Shown piece after piece: positions 37,893 through 47,997 of a stretch of 64,000 bases of DNA; position 1 is the first letter of the stretch; each line of letters starts with the position of its first letter. Origin of the DNA: Aquincola tertiaricarbonis. GTDB taxonomy: Bacteria > Pseudomonadota > Gammaproteobacteria > Burkholderiales > Burkholderiaceae_C. The stretch lies in NCBI RefSeq assembly GCF_023573145.1, contig NZ_CP097636.1:1860001-1924000 (forward strand). The letters are read 5' to 3'. Under the pieces are notes generated by a model, which worked only from the letters and a program-made list of their open reading frames with translations, was not told the origin of the DNA and searched no databases. A program made the translations under genes and the position numbers.

Positions 37893-40118
37893 ATGGGCTT
37901 TGATGGTTGGGTTCGGGTGGGCAAGGCATGGGCTGCCGCGGTGGCGCTGGCCGGCCTGGCGGCCTGCAACAACAACCCCTGGCCCGATGAAGCGGCCGCC
38001 TCCAACACGCTGTTCACCGCCGCGCAGGAGGCCTCACCCCGCCACCTCGACCCGGTGGCCAGCTACTGGTCGAACGACACGCCGTTCACCTACCAGATCT
38101 ACGAGCCGCTGTACGGCTACCACTACCTGAAGCGGCCCTTCGTGCTGGTGCCCAAGAGCGCTGCCGCGGTGGTCAAGCCCCATTACCTGGACAAGAACGG
38201 CCAGCCGCTGCCCGACGACGCCGATGGCGAGCAGATCGCCGAGAGCGTCTACGACATCCCGATCAAGCCGGGCATCCTGTACCAGCCGCACCCGGCCTTT
38301 GCCAAGGATGCGCAGGGCCGTTACCTGTACCACGCGATGAAGCCGGGCGAGATCGGCAACCGCCGCACGCCGATCGACTTCGAGCAGACGGGCACGCGCG
38401 AGCTGGTGGCCGAAGACTTCGTCTACGCCCTCAAGCGGCACGCCACCACCCGCATCACCACGCCCATCTTCGGCATCTTCAGCGAGTACATCGTCGGACT
38501 GCGCGAGTACGGCGCGCTGGTCAAGGCCGAGGACGCCAAGCTGCGCCAGGGCCTGGATCCCTCGAGCCTGGACAAGCCCTTCCTCGACTTCCGCCAGTGG
38601 CCGCTGGCCGGCGCCAGCGCGCTGGACAAGCACACGGTGCGCATCCGCATCAAGGGCAAGTATCCGCAGTGGAACTACTGGCTGCAGATGACCTTCACCG
38701 CGCCGGTGCCCTGGGAGGCCGACGCCTTTTATGCCCAGCCCGGCATGGCCGAGCGCGGCATGACGCTGGACCGCTGGCCGGTGGGCACCGGGCCTTTCAT
38801 GATGACCGAGTTCATCCAGGACCGGCGCCACGTGATGGTGCGCAACCCCAACTACCGCGGTGAGCCTTATCCCTGCGAGGGTGACGACATCGCCAAGGCC
38901 GCCGGCCTGCTGGCCGACTGCGGCAAGAAAACGCCCTTCCTCGACAAGATCGTGGTGACGGTGGAGCGCGAGACGGTGCCGCGCAAGGGCAAGTTCCGCC
39001 AGGGCTTCTACGACATCGAGATTTTCGAGCGGCCCGACACTGGCAAGGACTACCTGGTGGACATGGGCGACTCGGACGAAGTGCGCCGCGAATACCTCGA
39101 GAAGGGCTTCCGGCTGGACAGCGGCACCGACGTCAACAGCTACTTCATCGCCTTCAACATGCTCGACCCGGTGATCGGCGACGGCAAGACGCCCGAAGAA
39201 TCGGAGCGCCACCGCAAGCTGCGCCAGGCCATCTCGATCGCCATCGACTGGGAGGAGTACAGCAAGGTGTTCCCGAAGAAGTCGGGCGACGCGGCGATGA
39301 GCCCGCTGCCGCCAGGCATCGAAGGCTCGCGCGAGGGGCAGCCCGGCTACTACAACCCGGTGACGCACCGGCTGGTCAACGGCAAGGTGGAACGCCGGCC
39401 GATCGAAGACGCCAAGAAGCTGCTGGCCGAAGCCGGCTACCCCAACGGCCGCGATGCCAAGACCGGCCGGCCACTGGTGCTGAACTACGACTTCTACTCG
39501 GCACCCACGCCGGAGAACCGCTCGGAGATCGACTGGGTGGTGCGCCAGTTCGCCAAGATCGACATCCAGCTGGAAGTGCGGGCCACCGACAACAACCAGT
39601 TCCAGGACAAGGTGCGCAAAGGCACTTACCAAGTATTCTGGCTGGGCTGGAATGCCGACTACCCCGACGCCGAGAACTTCCTGTTCCTGCTGTACGGCCC
39701 CAACGGCAAGACCAAGCACGACGGCGAGAACACCTCCAACTACGCCAGTGCCGAATTCGACCGGCTGTACGGCCGCATGAAGACGCTGGACGACGGGCCC
39801 GACAAGCAGAAGCTGATCGACCAGCTGGTGACCATCGCGCAGACCGATGCGCCCTGGACCATGGGCTTCTTCCCGCATGCCTCGGCCGCGGTGCAGCACT
39901 GGGTCTACAACTCGCGGCCGGCGGTGCTGGTGCGCGACCAGGGCCGCTACCTGCGGGTGGACGCGCAGGAGCGCGTGGCCAAGCAGAAGGCCTGGAACAA
40001 CCCCGTGTGGTGGCCGGCCGTGCTGATGGTGGCCGCCGTGGTGGTGCTGGTGGTGGTGGCGGCGCGCAGCCTGCGCCGGCGTGAGCGCATGAACGCCCGT
40101 GGCGAAGTGCTGGCCTGA
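37893..40118 (+). CDS. Peptide-type ABC transporter substrate-binding protein (family 5)
   Basis: The ATG at 37893 has GGAGG 4 bases upstream; an ATG at 37869 would add eight residues. The 741-residue protein has a lipoprotein signal (VALAGLAACNNN) and the family 5 binding fold (ASPRHLDPVASYWSNDTPFT, AEDFVYALKRHATTR, PVGTGPFMMTEFIQDRRHVM). It is longer than usual and ends in a hydrophobic helix plus basic residues (PAVLMVAAVVVLVVVAARSL, then RRRE), so it seems anchored at both ends. The following genes encode two permeases and a double ATPase. The order resembles yejABEF, which imports peptides. The substrate is not evident. Confidence 0.88.
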   Translation: MGFDGWVRVGKAWAAAVALAGLAACNNNPWPDEAAASNTLFTAAQEASPRHLDPVASYWSNDTPFTYQIYEPLYGYHYLKRPFVLVPKSAAAVVKPHYLDKNGQPLPDDADGEQIAESVYDIPIKPGILYQPHPAFAKDAQGRYLYHAMKPGEIGNRRTPIDFEQTGTRELVAEDFVYALKRHATTRITTPIFGIFSEYIVGLREYGALVKAEDAKLRQGLDPSSLDKPFLDFRQWPLAGASALDKHTVRIRIKGKYPQWNYWLQMTFTAPVPWEADAFYAQPGMAERGMTLDRWPVGTGPFMMTEFIQDRRHVMVRNPNYRGEPYPCEGDDIAKAAGLLADCGKKTPFLDKIVVTVERETVPRKGKFRQGFYDIEIFERPDTGKDYLVDMGDSDEVRREYLEKGFRLDSGTDVNSYFIAFNMLDPVIGDGKTPEESERHRKLRQAISIAIDWEEYSKVFPKKSGDAAMSPLPPGIEGSREGQPGYYNPVTHRLVNGKVERRPIEDAKKLLAEAGYPNGRDAKTGRPLVLNYDFYSAPTPENRSEIDWVVRQFAKIDIQLEVRATDNNQFQDKVRKGTYQVFWLGWNADYPDAENFLFLLYGPNGKTKHDGENTSNYASAEFDRLYGRMKTLDDGPDKQKLIDQLVTIAQTDAPWTMGFFPHASAAVQHWVYNSRPAVLVRDQGRYLRVDAQERVAKQKAWNNPVWWPAVLMVAAVVVLVVVAARSLRRRERMNARGEVLA

Positions 40119-40139
40119 TCAAAGCGGAGCCCAATCCCG

Positions 40140-41123
40140 ATGCTGTCCTATGTGTTGCGCCGTCTGGTGTACGGCGCACTGATCCTGCTGGGCGTCAACC
40201 TGGCCACCTTCGTCCTTTTTTTCACCGTCAACACGCCCGACGACATGGCCCGCCTGAACCTGGGCGGCAAGCGCATCACGCAAGAGGCGATCGAGCGCTG
40301 GAAGGTGGAGCGGGCCTACGACAAGCCGCTGTACTTCAACCCGCAGCGTGAAGGCACCGAGAAGATCACCGACACCATCTTCTGGGACCGCTCGGTGTCG
40401 CTGTTCGCGCTGAAGTTCGGCCGCGCCGATTCCGAAAGCGCCGGCGACATCGGCGGCGAGGTGGCCACCCGCATGGCGGTGAGCCTGCAGATGGCGCTGC
40501 CGCTCTTCATCCTGCAGGTGATTGCCAGCACGGCCTTTGCGCTGCTGCTGGTGATGCTGCGCGGCACCAAGCTCGATGTATGGGGCGTGGTGGCCTGCGT
40601 GGTGATGCTGTCGATCAGCAGCCTCTTCTACATCATCGTCGGCCAGTTCCTGTTCTCGCGGGTGCTCAAGCTGGCGCCCATCTCGGGCTATGCGCCGGGG
40701 CTGGACGCGGTCAAGTTCCTGGTGCTGCCCATCCTGCTGTCGCTGGTGGCGCGGCTGGGCGGCGAGGCGCGGCTGTACCGTGCGATGTTCCTGGAGGAGG
40801 TGGGCAAGGACTATGTGCGCACCGCCCGCGCCAAGGGCCTGTCCGAAGCCGTGGTGCTGTACCGCCACGTGCTGCGCAACGCGCTCATTCCCATCATCAC
40901 CAGCGCGGGCTCGTACCTGCCCTACGTGTTCCTGGGCAGCCTGGTGTTCGAGAGCTTCTTCGGCCTGCCGGGCCTCGGCGCCTACGTGATCGAGGCCATC
41001 GGCAAGCAGGACTTCGCCATCGTGCGCACGATGGTGTTCCTCGGCTCGCTGCTCTACATCGCCACCTATGTGGTGATCGACATCGCGTACACCTGGGCCG
41101 ACCCGCGCGTGCGCCTCAGCTGA
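40140..41123 (+). CDS. Peptide-type ABC transporter permease (DppB/YejB-like)
   Basis: The 327-residue protein starts MLSYVLRRLVYGALILLGVN, the standard N terminus of this permease group, and has about six helices. The EAA loop reads YVRTARAKGLSEAVVLYRHV. AYVIEAIGKQDFAIVRTMVF is the C-terminal family block. It forms the inner membrane channel with the next permease. It lies 21 bases after the binding-protein gene. Confidence 0.92.
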   Translation: MLSYVLRRLVYGALILLGVNLATFVLFFTVNTPDDMARLNLGGKRITQEAIERWKVERAYDKPLYFNPQREGTEKITDTIFWDRSVSLFALKFGRADSESAGDIGGEVATRMAVSLQMALPLFILQVIASTAFALLLVMLRGTKLDVWGVVACVVMLSISSLFYIIVGQFLFSRVLKLAPISGYAPGLDAVKFLVLPILLSLVARLGGEARLYRAMFLEEVGKDYVRTARAKGLSEAVVLYRHVLRNALIPIITSAGSYLPYVFLGSLVFESFFGLPGLGAYVIEAIGKQDFAIVRTMVFLGSLLYIATYVVIDIAYTWADPRVRLS

Positions 41124-41141
41124 CCCGACGGAAGTCCTGCC

Positions 41142-42596
41142 ATGCCCAAGTTCGTACTGCTCTGGACCGACGCCACCATCTGGCTGCTGCTGGCGGCGTT
41201 GCTCATCTATGGCGTGACGGTGGTGCGCAAGCCCGCGCTGTCGGCCAACTGGCGCAAGGTGTTCCGCGATCCCGCGGCGCTGGCGTCTTCGCTCATCCTG
41301 CTGCTGTGCCTGGGCATCACCCTGGTCGACAGCATCCACTACCGGCCGCTGCTGCCGCCCGCGCCGGGCGTGGCCAATGCCGCGCCGGCCTACGACGCAC
41401 GCACCCGCTCGCTGCTCGACGCGATGATGTGGGACCTGGTGCAGTCGCGCGAGTCCACCTATTCGCACCCGCTGGCCACCGTCAGCTGGAACCGTGAGTC
41501 GGTCGAGGTCAACGGCCAGCTGCAGCGCGTGGCCCCGCGACTGCAGTTCGGCGGTGCGCATCTGCAAGACCCCGAACGCGACTACGCCGGCGACATCGCC
41601 TGGCGCGTCGGCGTCGGCCTGGTGGCCGGCGCGGTGGTGGCAGCGCTGCTGTCGGCGCTGCTGGTGGCGCTGATCGCCCGCGCGCGCGGAGTGAGCTTCG
41701 GCCACGCGCTGGACGCCATCCGCCACCGGGAAGGGCAGGTGCCCTGGCATGCACTGCTGATCATGCTGTGGGTGCTGGCGCTGGTGGTCGGCCCCAGCAC
41801 CGTGCTGTCCGGCCCCTACCACCTGCTGGGCACCGACCGCACCGGCAACGACGTGCTGTACCAGGCGATGAAGAGCATCCGCACCGCCTTCGTCATCGGT
41901 ACGCTGGCCACCGTGGCCACGCTGCCGCTGGCCGTCACGCTGGGCATCATGGCCGGCTACTTCAAGGGCTGGGTCGACGAGCTGATCCAGTACCTGTACA
42001 CCGTGCTCAGCTCGGTGCCCAATGTGCTGCTGATCGCCGCCTGCGTGCTGATGGTGCAGGTGTTCCTCGACAAGCACCCCGAGCTGTTCGAGACCGGGGC
42101 GGAACGCGCCGACCTCAAGCTCTTCCTGCTGTGCGTGGTGCTGGGCGTGACCGGCTGGGCGGGCCTGTGCCGGCTGCTGCGCGGCGAGACGCTGAAGCTG
42201 CGCGAGCTGGAATACGTGCAGGCGGCCAATGCCTTCGGCGTGGGTCATGCGCGCATCATGCTGCGCCACATCTTCCCGAATGTGGCCCACCTGATGCTGA
42301 TCGTGACGGTGCTGGAGTTCTCGGCGCTGATCCTCTACGAGGCCGTGCTCAGCTACGTGGGCGTGGGCGTCGATCCGTCGATGAACAGCTTCGGCGGCAT
42401 GATCAACCTGGCCCGCTCCGAGATGAGCCGCGACCCGGTGGTGTGGTGGTCCTTCGCCGCGGCCTTCGGCTTCATGGTCACCCTGGTGCTGGCCGCCAAC
42501 CTGTTCGCCGATGGCGTGCGCGATGCCTTCGATCCGCGCGCCCGTACCTTCCGTGCCCGCGTGCTGCGGCGCCAAAGCAAGACGCAAGGGGCCTGA
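41142..42596 (+). CDS. Peptide-type ABC transporter permease (DppC/YejE-like), long
   Basis: The 484-residue protein is longer than usual (about 300-340). The C-terminal half holds the permease domain: LLGTDRTGNDVLYQAMKSIR, the EAA loop YVQAANAFGVGHARIMLRHI and ALILYEAVLSYVGVGVDPSM. The N-terminal part has two helices around a periplasmic segment of about 90 residues, then another pair of helices. This insertion is uncommon. It pairs with the preceding permease, 18 bases away, and is followed by the ATPase gene one base after its stop. Confidence 0.9.
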   Translation: MPKFVLLWTDATIWLLLAALLIYGVTVVRKPALSANWRKVFRDPAALASSLILLLCLGITLVDSIHYRPLLPPAPGVANAAPAYDARTRSLLDAMMWDLVQSRESTYSHPLATVSWNRESVEVNGQLQRVAPRLQFGGAHLQDPERDYAGDIAWRVGVGLVAGAVVAALLSALLVALIARARGVSFGHALDAIRHREGQVPWHALLIMLWVLALVVGPSTVLSGPYHLLGTDRTGNDVLYQAMKSIRTAFVIGTLATVATLPLAVTLGIMAGYFKGWVDELIQYLYTVLSSVPNVLLIAACVLMVQVFLDKHPELFETGAERADLKLFLLCVVLGVTGWAGLCRLLRGETLKLRELEYVQAANAFGVGHARIMLRHIFPNVAHLMLIVTVLEFSALILYEAVLSYVGVGVDPSMNSFGGMINLARSEMSRDPVVWWSFAAAFGFMVTLVLAANLFADGVRDAFDPRARTFRARVLRRQSKTQGA

Positions 42597-42597
42597 C

Positions 42598-44487
42598 GTG
42601 CTGCGCATCGACAACCTCAAGGTCGAACTCGACAGCGAAGCCGGCCTGGTCAAGGCCATCGACGGCCTCGACCTCGCCATCCGCCGCGGCGAGACCTTTG
42701 CCTTGGTGGGCGAATCGGGCTGCGGCAAGAGCATGACCGCGCTCGCGCTGATGCGCCTGTTGCCCGACAACGGCACCGTGGCCCAGGGCCGCGTGCTGCT
42801 GGACGACGAAGACCGCCACGGCCAGACCGACGTGCTGAGCCTGCCCGAAGCGCGCATGCGCAGCGTGCGCGGCGGCCGCATCGGCATGATCTTCCAGGAG
42901 CCTTCCACCAGCCTGAACCCGGTGATGAAGGTGGGCCAGCAGATCGTGGAAGCGATCGAAGCGCATACCGCGCTGCGTGGTGAGGCGGCACGCGCCAAGG
43001 CCATCGAGTGGCTGCGCCGCGTGGGCATCCCCGAGCCCGAGCGCCGTATCGACGAGTATCCGTTCCGCATGAGCGGCGGCCAGAAGCAGCGCGTGATGAT
43101 CGCGATGACGCTGGCCACCGAGCCCGACTTCGTGGTGGCCGACGAACCCACGACCGCGCTGGACGTCACCATCCAGAAGCAGATCCTCGACCTGCTGCGC
43201 GACCTGCAGCGCGAGCAGGGCATGGGCCTGTTGCTGATCACGCACGACTTGGCCGTGGTGTCGGGAATGGCACACCGTGTGGCGCTGATGTATGCGGGCC
43301 AGATCATCGAGGTGGCCGAAGCCGCCGAGTTCTTCGCCCATCCGCGCCACCCCTATGCCCGCGCGCTGCTGAAGGCGCTGCCCGATGCGCAGCGGCGCAA
43401 CCAGCCGCTGGCCGCCATCGCCGGCACCGTGCCGCCGCTGACCACGCACTTCACCGGCTGCCGCTTCGCGCCGCGCTGCGAGCGGCGCATGCCGCACTGC
43501 GACAGCACGCTGCCCGAGCTGGTGGACACCTCGGCGGACGGCCAGAGCCCGCACCCGGTGCGCTGCCTGCTGTATGTGGACGACGGCCGTGCTGCCGCCG
43601 CGCCCGCCGAGTCGGCACCGCCGCCGCTGCCGGCGCGGGCAGCGACCGTCGCTTTCGCCGACCAGGCGGTGGGCGCGCCGCTGCTGCAAGTCAGTGACCT
43701 GAAGGTACGCTTCCCCATCCGCAAGGGGGCGCTGCAGCGCGTGGCCGGTTACTTCAACGCGGTGGACGGCGTGAGCTTCCAGGTAGGCGCCGGCCGCACG
43801 CTGGCGCTGGTGGGCGAGTCGGGCTGCGGCAAGACCACCACCGGCAAGGCCATCGTGCAGCTGCTGCGCACGCAGGCCCGCATCGAAGGCCGTGCGCTGC
43901 TGGACGGCAGCAACCTGTTCGAGCTGAACGGCGACGCGCTGCGCGCCGCCCGCCAGCAGATCCAGATCATCTTCCAGGACCCGTTCGCTTCGCTGAACCC
44001 ACGCATGCGCGTCTATGACGTGCTGGAAGAGGGCCTGATCTCGCTGCGCACCGAAATGGACGCCGGCGCACGAAAGCAGCGCATCGAAGCCCTGACCGAC
44101 CAGGTCGGCCTGCGCCGCGAGGCGCTGCAGCGCTACCCGCACGAGTTTTCCGGCGGCCAACGCCAACGCATCGCCATCGCCCGCGCGCTGGCGGTGCAGC
44201 CGCGCCTGATCGTCTGCGACGAACCCACTTCGGCGCTCGACGTTTCGGTGCAGGCGCAGGTCCTGAACCTGCTCAAGCAGCTGCAGCGCGAGCTGGGCAT
44301 CAGCTACCTGTTCATCACCCACAACATCGGGGTGGTGGAGTACATCGCCGACGAAGTGGCGGTGATGCAGCGCGGCCGCATCGTCGAGCAGGGCACATCG
44401 GCGCAGGTTTTGAGCGCGCCGCGCGAGGCTTACACGCAGACCTTGTTGGCGGCGGTGCCGCGGTTGATTGGCGCTCCCTCGGCCTAG
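42598..44487 (+). CDS. Peptide-type ABC transporter ATP-binding protein, two fused domains
   Basis: A GTG at 42598, one base after the permease stop, gives 629 residues. There are two complete ATPase domains. The first has GESGCGKSMTALALM, MSGGQKQRVMIAMTLA and VVADEPTTALDVT. The second has GESGCGKTTTGKAIV, FSGGQRQRIAIARALA and IVCDEPTSALDVS. A cysteine-containing oligopeptide-transporter extension (CRFAPRCERRMPHCD) follows the first. A linker rich in Ala and Pro joins the halves at about 330-355. This layout is that of YejF and GsiA, and the protein drives the adjacent permeases. Confidence 0.92.
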   Translation: MLRIDNLKVELDSEAGLVKAIDGLDLAIRRGETFALVGESGCGKSMTALALMRLLPDNGTVAQGRVLLDDEDRHGQTDVLSLPEARMRSVRGGRIGMIFQEPSTSLNPVMKVGQQIVEAIEAHTALRGEAARAKAIEWLRRVGIPEPERRIDEYPFRMSGGQKQRVMIAMTLATEPDFVVADEPTTALDVTIQKQILDLLRDLQREQGMGLLLITHDLAVVSGMAHRVALMYAGQIIEVAEAAEFFAHPRHPYARALLKALPDAQRRNQPLAAIAGTVPPLTTHFTGCRFAPRCERRMPHCDSTLPELVDTSADGQSPHPVRCLLYVDDGRAAAAPAESAPPPLPARAATVAFADQAVGAPLLQVSDLKVRFPIRKGALQRVAGYFNAVDGVSFQVGAGRTLALVGESGCGKTTTGKAIVQLLRTQARIEGRALLDGSNLFELNGDALRAARQQIQIIFQDPFASLNPRMRVYDVLEEGLISLRTEMDAGARKQRIEALTDQVGLRREALQRYPHEFSGGQRQRIAIARALAVQPRLIVCDEPTSALDVSVQAQVLNLLKQLQRELGISYLFITHNIGVVEYIADEVAVMQRGRIVEQGTSAQVLSAPREAYTQTLLAAVPRLIGAPSA

Positions 44488-45153
44488 TCAATAGCCCGTT
44501 GCACTTAACCAACGGACACGCTGGATTTACATAGGGACTAGCCCGACCCTGCTGTTACGTTCTGCCCACCTGGCAGAAGTATTGCTTAACATTAAAACTC
44601 GCCTGATCAAGCTTTGGTCACACGCCCTTAACCCGGACGTGCAGCAGGCGGGGAGGAAATGTTCATGAGCAATCAACACAGCAGGGGAGCGGGTTTTGGA
44701 CCAATTGGCACGCAGTACTGCCGGAGCGGGCGTGAGTGCGCTCGCCGCACAGAGCAGACGCAGCCACGTCGCTGGCCATGTTCAGGGCTGGGCACCGCGC
44801 CGGGCGCCGTTTGAATTTCGCGGCTCGCCCATCTTTTCAGAAGTCGACGGGTTTGATCCACCGCATGCGCAACCCCGCACGGCGTGATCTGGCGGCCCGA
44901 GCCTCCCGGCCACCGAATGCTGAATGCCGCGCGCTGGTACCACCGGCGTGCTGCGTATCGAGCGTTTGATGCGCCGCATCCTCGATTCAATTCTTGACCT
45001 GATTCAGTGCACGGCAATCCGCCGGGCATGAGTGCCAAGGCCTTCCCGGCTTTGGGCTGTGTCATCGCAATTGCCACCGGCGTCATAAGCGCCCAGCAAT
45101 GACACTATTTGTAGGTGGCTGGACACCTTGACCTGAACATAAGGAGTTTGCAC
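44488..45153. other. 666-base intergenic region upstream of the TonB receptor gene
   Basis: The region is clearly poorer in GC than its surroundings. No RNA gene, repeat or convincing promoter was recognised. A 49-codon frame at 44665-44814 has a GGGAGG element 8 bases before its ATG. Its product is rich in Arg, Gly and Cys and matches nothing I know, so it is not called. The receptor gene promoter must lie in this stretch; its ribosome binding site, AAGGAG, is at 45140-45145. Confidence 0.5.
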
Positions 45154-47931
45154 ATGTTTAAAAAGACGCAGTTGTTGTCCAGCATACTGCTCGCCTTTGG
45201 CGGCGCGGTGGGCCCTATGGCGAGTTTGGCTGTCGCTCAAGAAGCCACGCAACGCGTGGAAGTGACCGGTTCCGCGATTCGCCGCATCGACGCCGAATCA
45301 TCCCTGCCGGTGCAGGTGCTCAAGCGTGAAGACATCGAGCGCACCGGCGCCACTTCCACGGTCGACCTGCTGCGCCGCCTGCCGGCCGTGCAGGGTTCCA
45401 CCGGTGAGTCGGCTTCCGTGGGCGGCAGCACCTACGGTTTTTCGGGTGTTTCGATTCACAACGTGGGTGAAACCCGCACCCTGGTGCTGTTGAACGGTCA
45501 CCGCCTGGCACTGTTCGGAGGCCAGACCCTGACCGGCTTCGCCGCCGGCATGGACCTGAACGCGCTGCCGGTCTCGGCCATCGAGCGCGTCGAAATCCTG
45601 ACCGACGGTGCCTCGGCCCTGTACGGCGCCGACGCCATCGCCGGCGTGGTGAACTTCATCACCAAGCGCGACACCACTGCGGGTGAAGTGAACATCGGCT
45701 TCTCGCGCCCCGACGGCGGCGCCCACGAGAAGCGCGCGAGCATCACCAAGGGCTTTGGCTCGCTCGCCGACGACGGCTACAACGTGGTGTTCACGCTGGC
45801 GCGCGACGAGCGCACCGCATTGCGGTCTACCGATCGCGATTTCGCGTCGTCCGGCAAGGTGCTGTTCTCGAACGGGGGCAAGAACTATCGCTTCCAGCAG
45901 TACTCCGCCAGCACCATTCCGGGCAACGTCAGCAACGACGCCGGCAACCTGATCAACCCGTACCTGATCGCCAACGGCCAGTGCGCGCCGCAGAGCTTCC
46001 GGGTGACGGACGGCGCCGACGACTTCTGCGGCTTCGACTTCGTCAGCACGCTGGAAATCTACCCAGTGCGTGACCGTGAAAGCGCCTTTGTCTCGGGCAC
46101 CAAGCAACTGGGCAACCACCAGCTGTTCGCCGACGTGCTGTGGTCGCGCACCAAGCAGACCTCGCGCATTGCGCCCGTGCCGGGCGGCATCTCCATCCCG
46201 GCGGGCAGCGCGCTGGCTCAGAAGTACCTGGAGCCCCTGGGCATCACGGAAGACAGCACCGCCTTCTATCGCCTGTACGACCTGGGCGCACGTGCCAGCA
46301 AGGACGAAGTCAACTTCTACGACATCGCACTGGGCAGCAAGGGCACCATCAGCAAGTGGGACTACGAGGCCACCTACACCCGCTCGCAAAGCCGCGCCAA
46401 GTCCAACATCTCGGGCTATCCGGGTGCACTGGCACTGGCCAAGCTGCGCGCCAGCGGCCTGCTGGACCCGTTCGTGCTGCCGGGTCAGCAGACGGCCGAG
46501 GCCACCCAGGCCATCCAGGGCGTGAACTACAACGGCTACTGGGACGGCGGCAAGTCGCAGCTGGACACCGTGCAGGTGCGTGGCTCCACGCAGCTGTGGG
46601 ACCTGCCGGGCGGCCCGATGGGTCTGGCCGTCGGCGCGAACTTCAACAAGGAGAAGTTCACCAACCAGCCCAGCCTGTTCGCGCAGGGTCGCCTGGCTGA
46701 CCCGGTCGCCGGCGTGCTGTGCGACGAGAACGATCCGGCGCTGGCCTGCGATCAGCGCTTCGGCGACGCCGCGGCCAAGGTGCCGTACTCGGCCAGCCGC
46801 AAGTCGTGGGGTCTGTTCAGCGAAGTGTCGCTGCCGGTGGCCAAGCAGCTGGAGCTGACGGCCGCGGTGCGCTACGACCACTTCTCCGACTTCGGCCGTG
46901 CCACCACCGCCAAGGCTGCGTTCCGCTGGAACCCGACGCCGCAGGTGCTGGTGCGCGGCTCGGTGGGCAGTGGCTTCCACGCCCCGACGGTGCCGCAGGT
47001 CAAGGCTTCTCCGGAGTCGTATGGCGTGACCAGCGGCAAGTACAACTGCGCCAACTCGCCCGAGCTTGCGCAGCAGGCTGCCGCGCAGGGCGCCGAATGC
47101 CGCCCGGGCTCGCAGCAGTACGACGTCGTGGCCGGTGGGAATCCCAACCTGAAGCCCGAGAAGTCGCGCCAGGCCACCCTGGGCATCGTGGTCGAGCCTA
47201 TCCGTCAGCTGTCGGTCGGCGTCGACTACTGGTTCGTCGGCATCCGCGACTCGTTCGGCCAGCTGGCCGAGCAGACCGTGTTCGCCAACCCCAACCAGTA
47301 CGCAGGCGCGTGGACCTCGCAGGTGGACGTGGGCACCGGCAAGCGCTATCTCGCCTTCAACCAGGGCAACCTGAACCTGGGCAAGGAGTACTACTCGGGC
47401 ATCGACTTCAACATCCAGCACCGGGCCAAGACGCCCGTGGGTGACCTGAACACGAGCGCCACCGCCACCTACATGCTGCGTCAGAAGCAGCAGCTGGAGC
47501 CGAACGGCACGTACTACTCGCCGATCGGCGTCAACAGCGACGACCTGGGCACGGTGTCGTTCCGTTGGCAAGGCCGCATCCAGTCGACCCTGAAGGCGGG
47601 CGCCTGGGACCACACGCTGGGGATGAACTTCAAGACCGGCTACAAGGACCAGACGACCACGGTGGAAGTGCTCGACGCCGCCGGCAACGTCACCGGCACC
47701 GAGGACATCCGCCTGCGCGTCAAGCGCTACTACACCTTCGACTGGCAGTCGGCCTGGACCTTCCGCAAGGACATGACCCTGACGCTGGGCCTGCTGAACA
47801 TCTTCGACCGCGATCCGCCGTTCACGCTGTCGACCTCCGGCACCAACAAGGGCCAGCAGTTCGGCTACGACGACCGCTACTACGACCCGCGCGGCCGCAC
47901 GCTGTACGGCAACTTCACCTACCGCTTCTGA
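45154..47931 (+). CDS. TonB-dependent outer membrane receptor
   Basis: The ATG at 45154 follows AAGGAG by 8 bases; the product has 925 residues. A signal peptide of about 28 residues (LLSSILLAFGGAVGPMASLA) is followed by a plug domain (RVEVTGSAIRRIDAESSLPV, TLVLLNGHRLALFGGQTLTG, IERVEILTDGASALYGADAI, GVVNFITKR). A 22-strand barrel follows and ends in aromatic FTYRF, as required for assembly. It resembles the large receptors that take up carbohydrates, peptides or vitamins more than classical siderophore receptors. The substrate is unknown. The upstream operon is a peptide-type ABC importer, so peptides are a fair guess. A strong terminator follows. Confidence 0.92.
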   Translation: MFKKTQLLSSILLAFGGAVGPMASLAVAQEATQRVEVTGSAIRRIDAESSLPVQVLKREDIERTGATSTVDLLRRLPAVQGSTGESASVGGSTYGFSGVSIHNVGETRTLVLLNGHRLALFGGQTLTGFAAGMDLNALPVSAIERVEILTDGASALYGADAIAGVVNFITKRDTTAGEVNIGFSRPDGGAHEKRASITKGFGSLADDGYNVVFTLARDERTALRSTDRDFASSGKVLFSNGGKNYRFQQYSASTIPGNVSNDAGNLINPYLIANGQCAPQSFRVTDGADDFCGFDFVSTLEIYPVRDRESAFVSGTKQLGNHQLFADVLWSRTKQTSRIAPVPGGISIPAGSALAQKYLEPLGITEDSTAFYRLYDLGARASKDEVNFYDIALGSKGTISKWDYEATYTRSQSRAKSNISGYPGALALAKLRASGLLDPFVLPGQQTAEATQAIQGVNYNGYWDGGKSQLDTVQVRGSTQLWDLPGGPMGLAVGANFNKEKFTNQPSLFAQGRLADPVAGVLCDENDPALACDQRFGDAAAKVPYSASRKSWGLFSEVSLPVAKQLELTAAVRYDHFSDFGRATTAKAAFRWNPTPQVLVRGSVGSGFHAPTVPQVKASPESYGVTSGKYNCANSPELAQQAAAQGAECRPGSQQYDVVAGGNPNLKPEKSRQATLGIVVEPIRQLSVGVDYWFVGIRDSFGQLAEQTVFANPNQYAGAWTSQVDVGTGKRYLAFNQGNLNLGKEYYSGIDFNIQHRAKTPVGDLNTSATATYMLRQKQQLEPNGTYYSPIGVNSDDLGTVSFRWQGRIQSTLKAGAWDHTLGMNFKTGYKDQTTTVEVLDAAGNVTGTEDIRLRVKRYYTFDWQSAWTFRKDMTLTLGLLNIFDRDPPFTLSTSGTNKGQQFGYDDRYYDPRGRTLYGNFTYRF

Positions 47932-47954
47932 CGCCTTCGGGCGCCAAAGCAAAA

Positions 47955-47978
47955 GCCCGCCGACCGGCGGGCTTTTTT
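47955..47978 (+). terminator. Rho-independent terminator after the TonB receptor gene
   Basis: A stem gcccgcc / ggcgggc with loop gacc is followed by six T. Four A precede the stem, so it may also work for the convergent hydroxylase gene on the minus strand. Confidence 0.9.
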
Positions 47979-47997
47979 GTGAGCGACGGCCGGGCGC

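Noticed and set aside
40119..43307. 1062-codon minus-strand frame opposite the peptide importer genes
   Set aside because: Antisense of clear permease and ATPase genes, with no domain of its own.
44665..44814. 49-codon frame with a good ribosome binding site
   Set aside because: Its composition (Arg, Gly, Pro, Cys) is not convincing, and no family or conserved feature is seen. It is kept only as a note in the intergenic entry.
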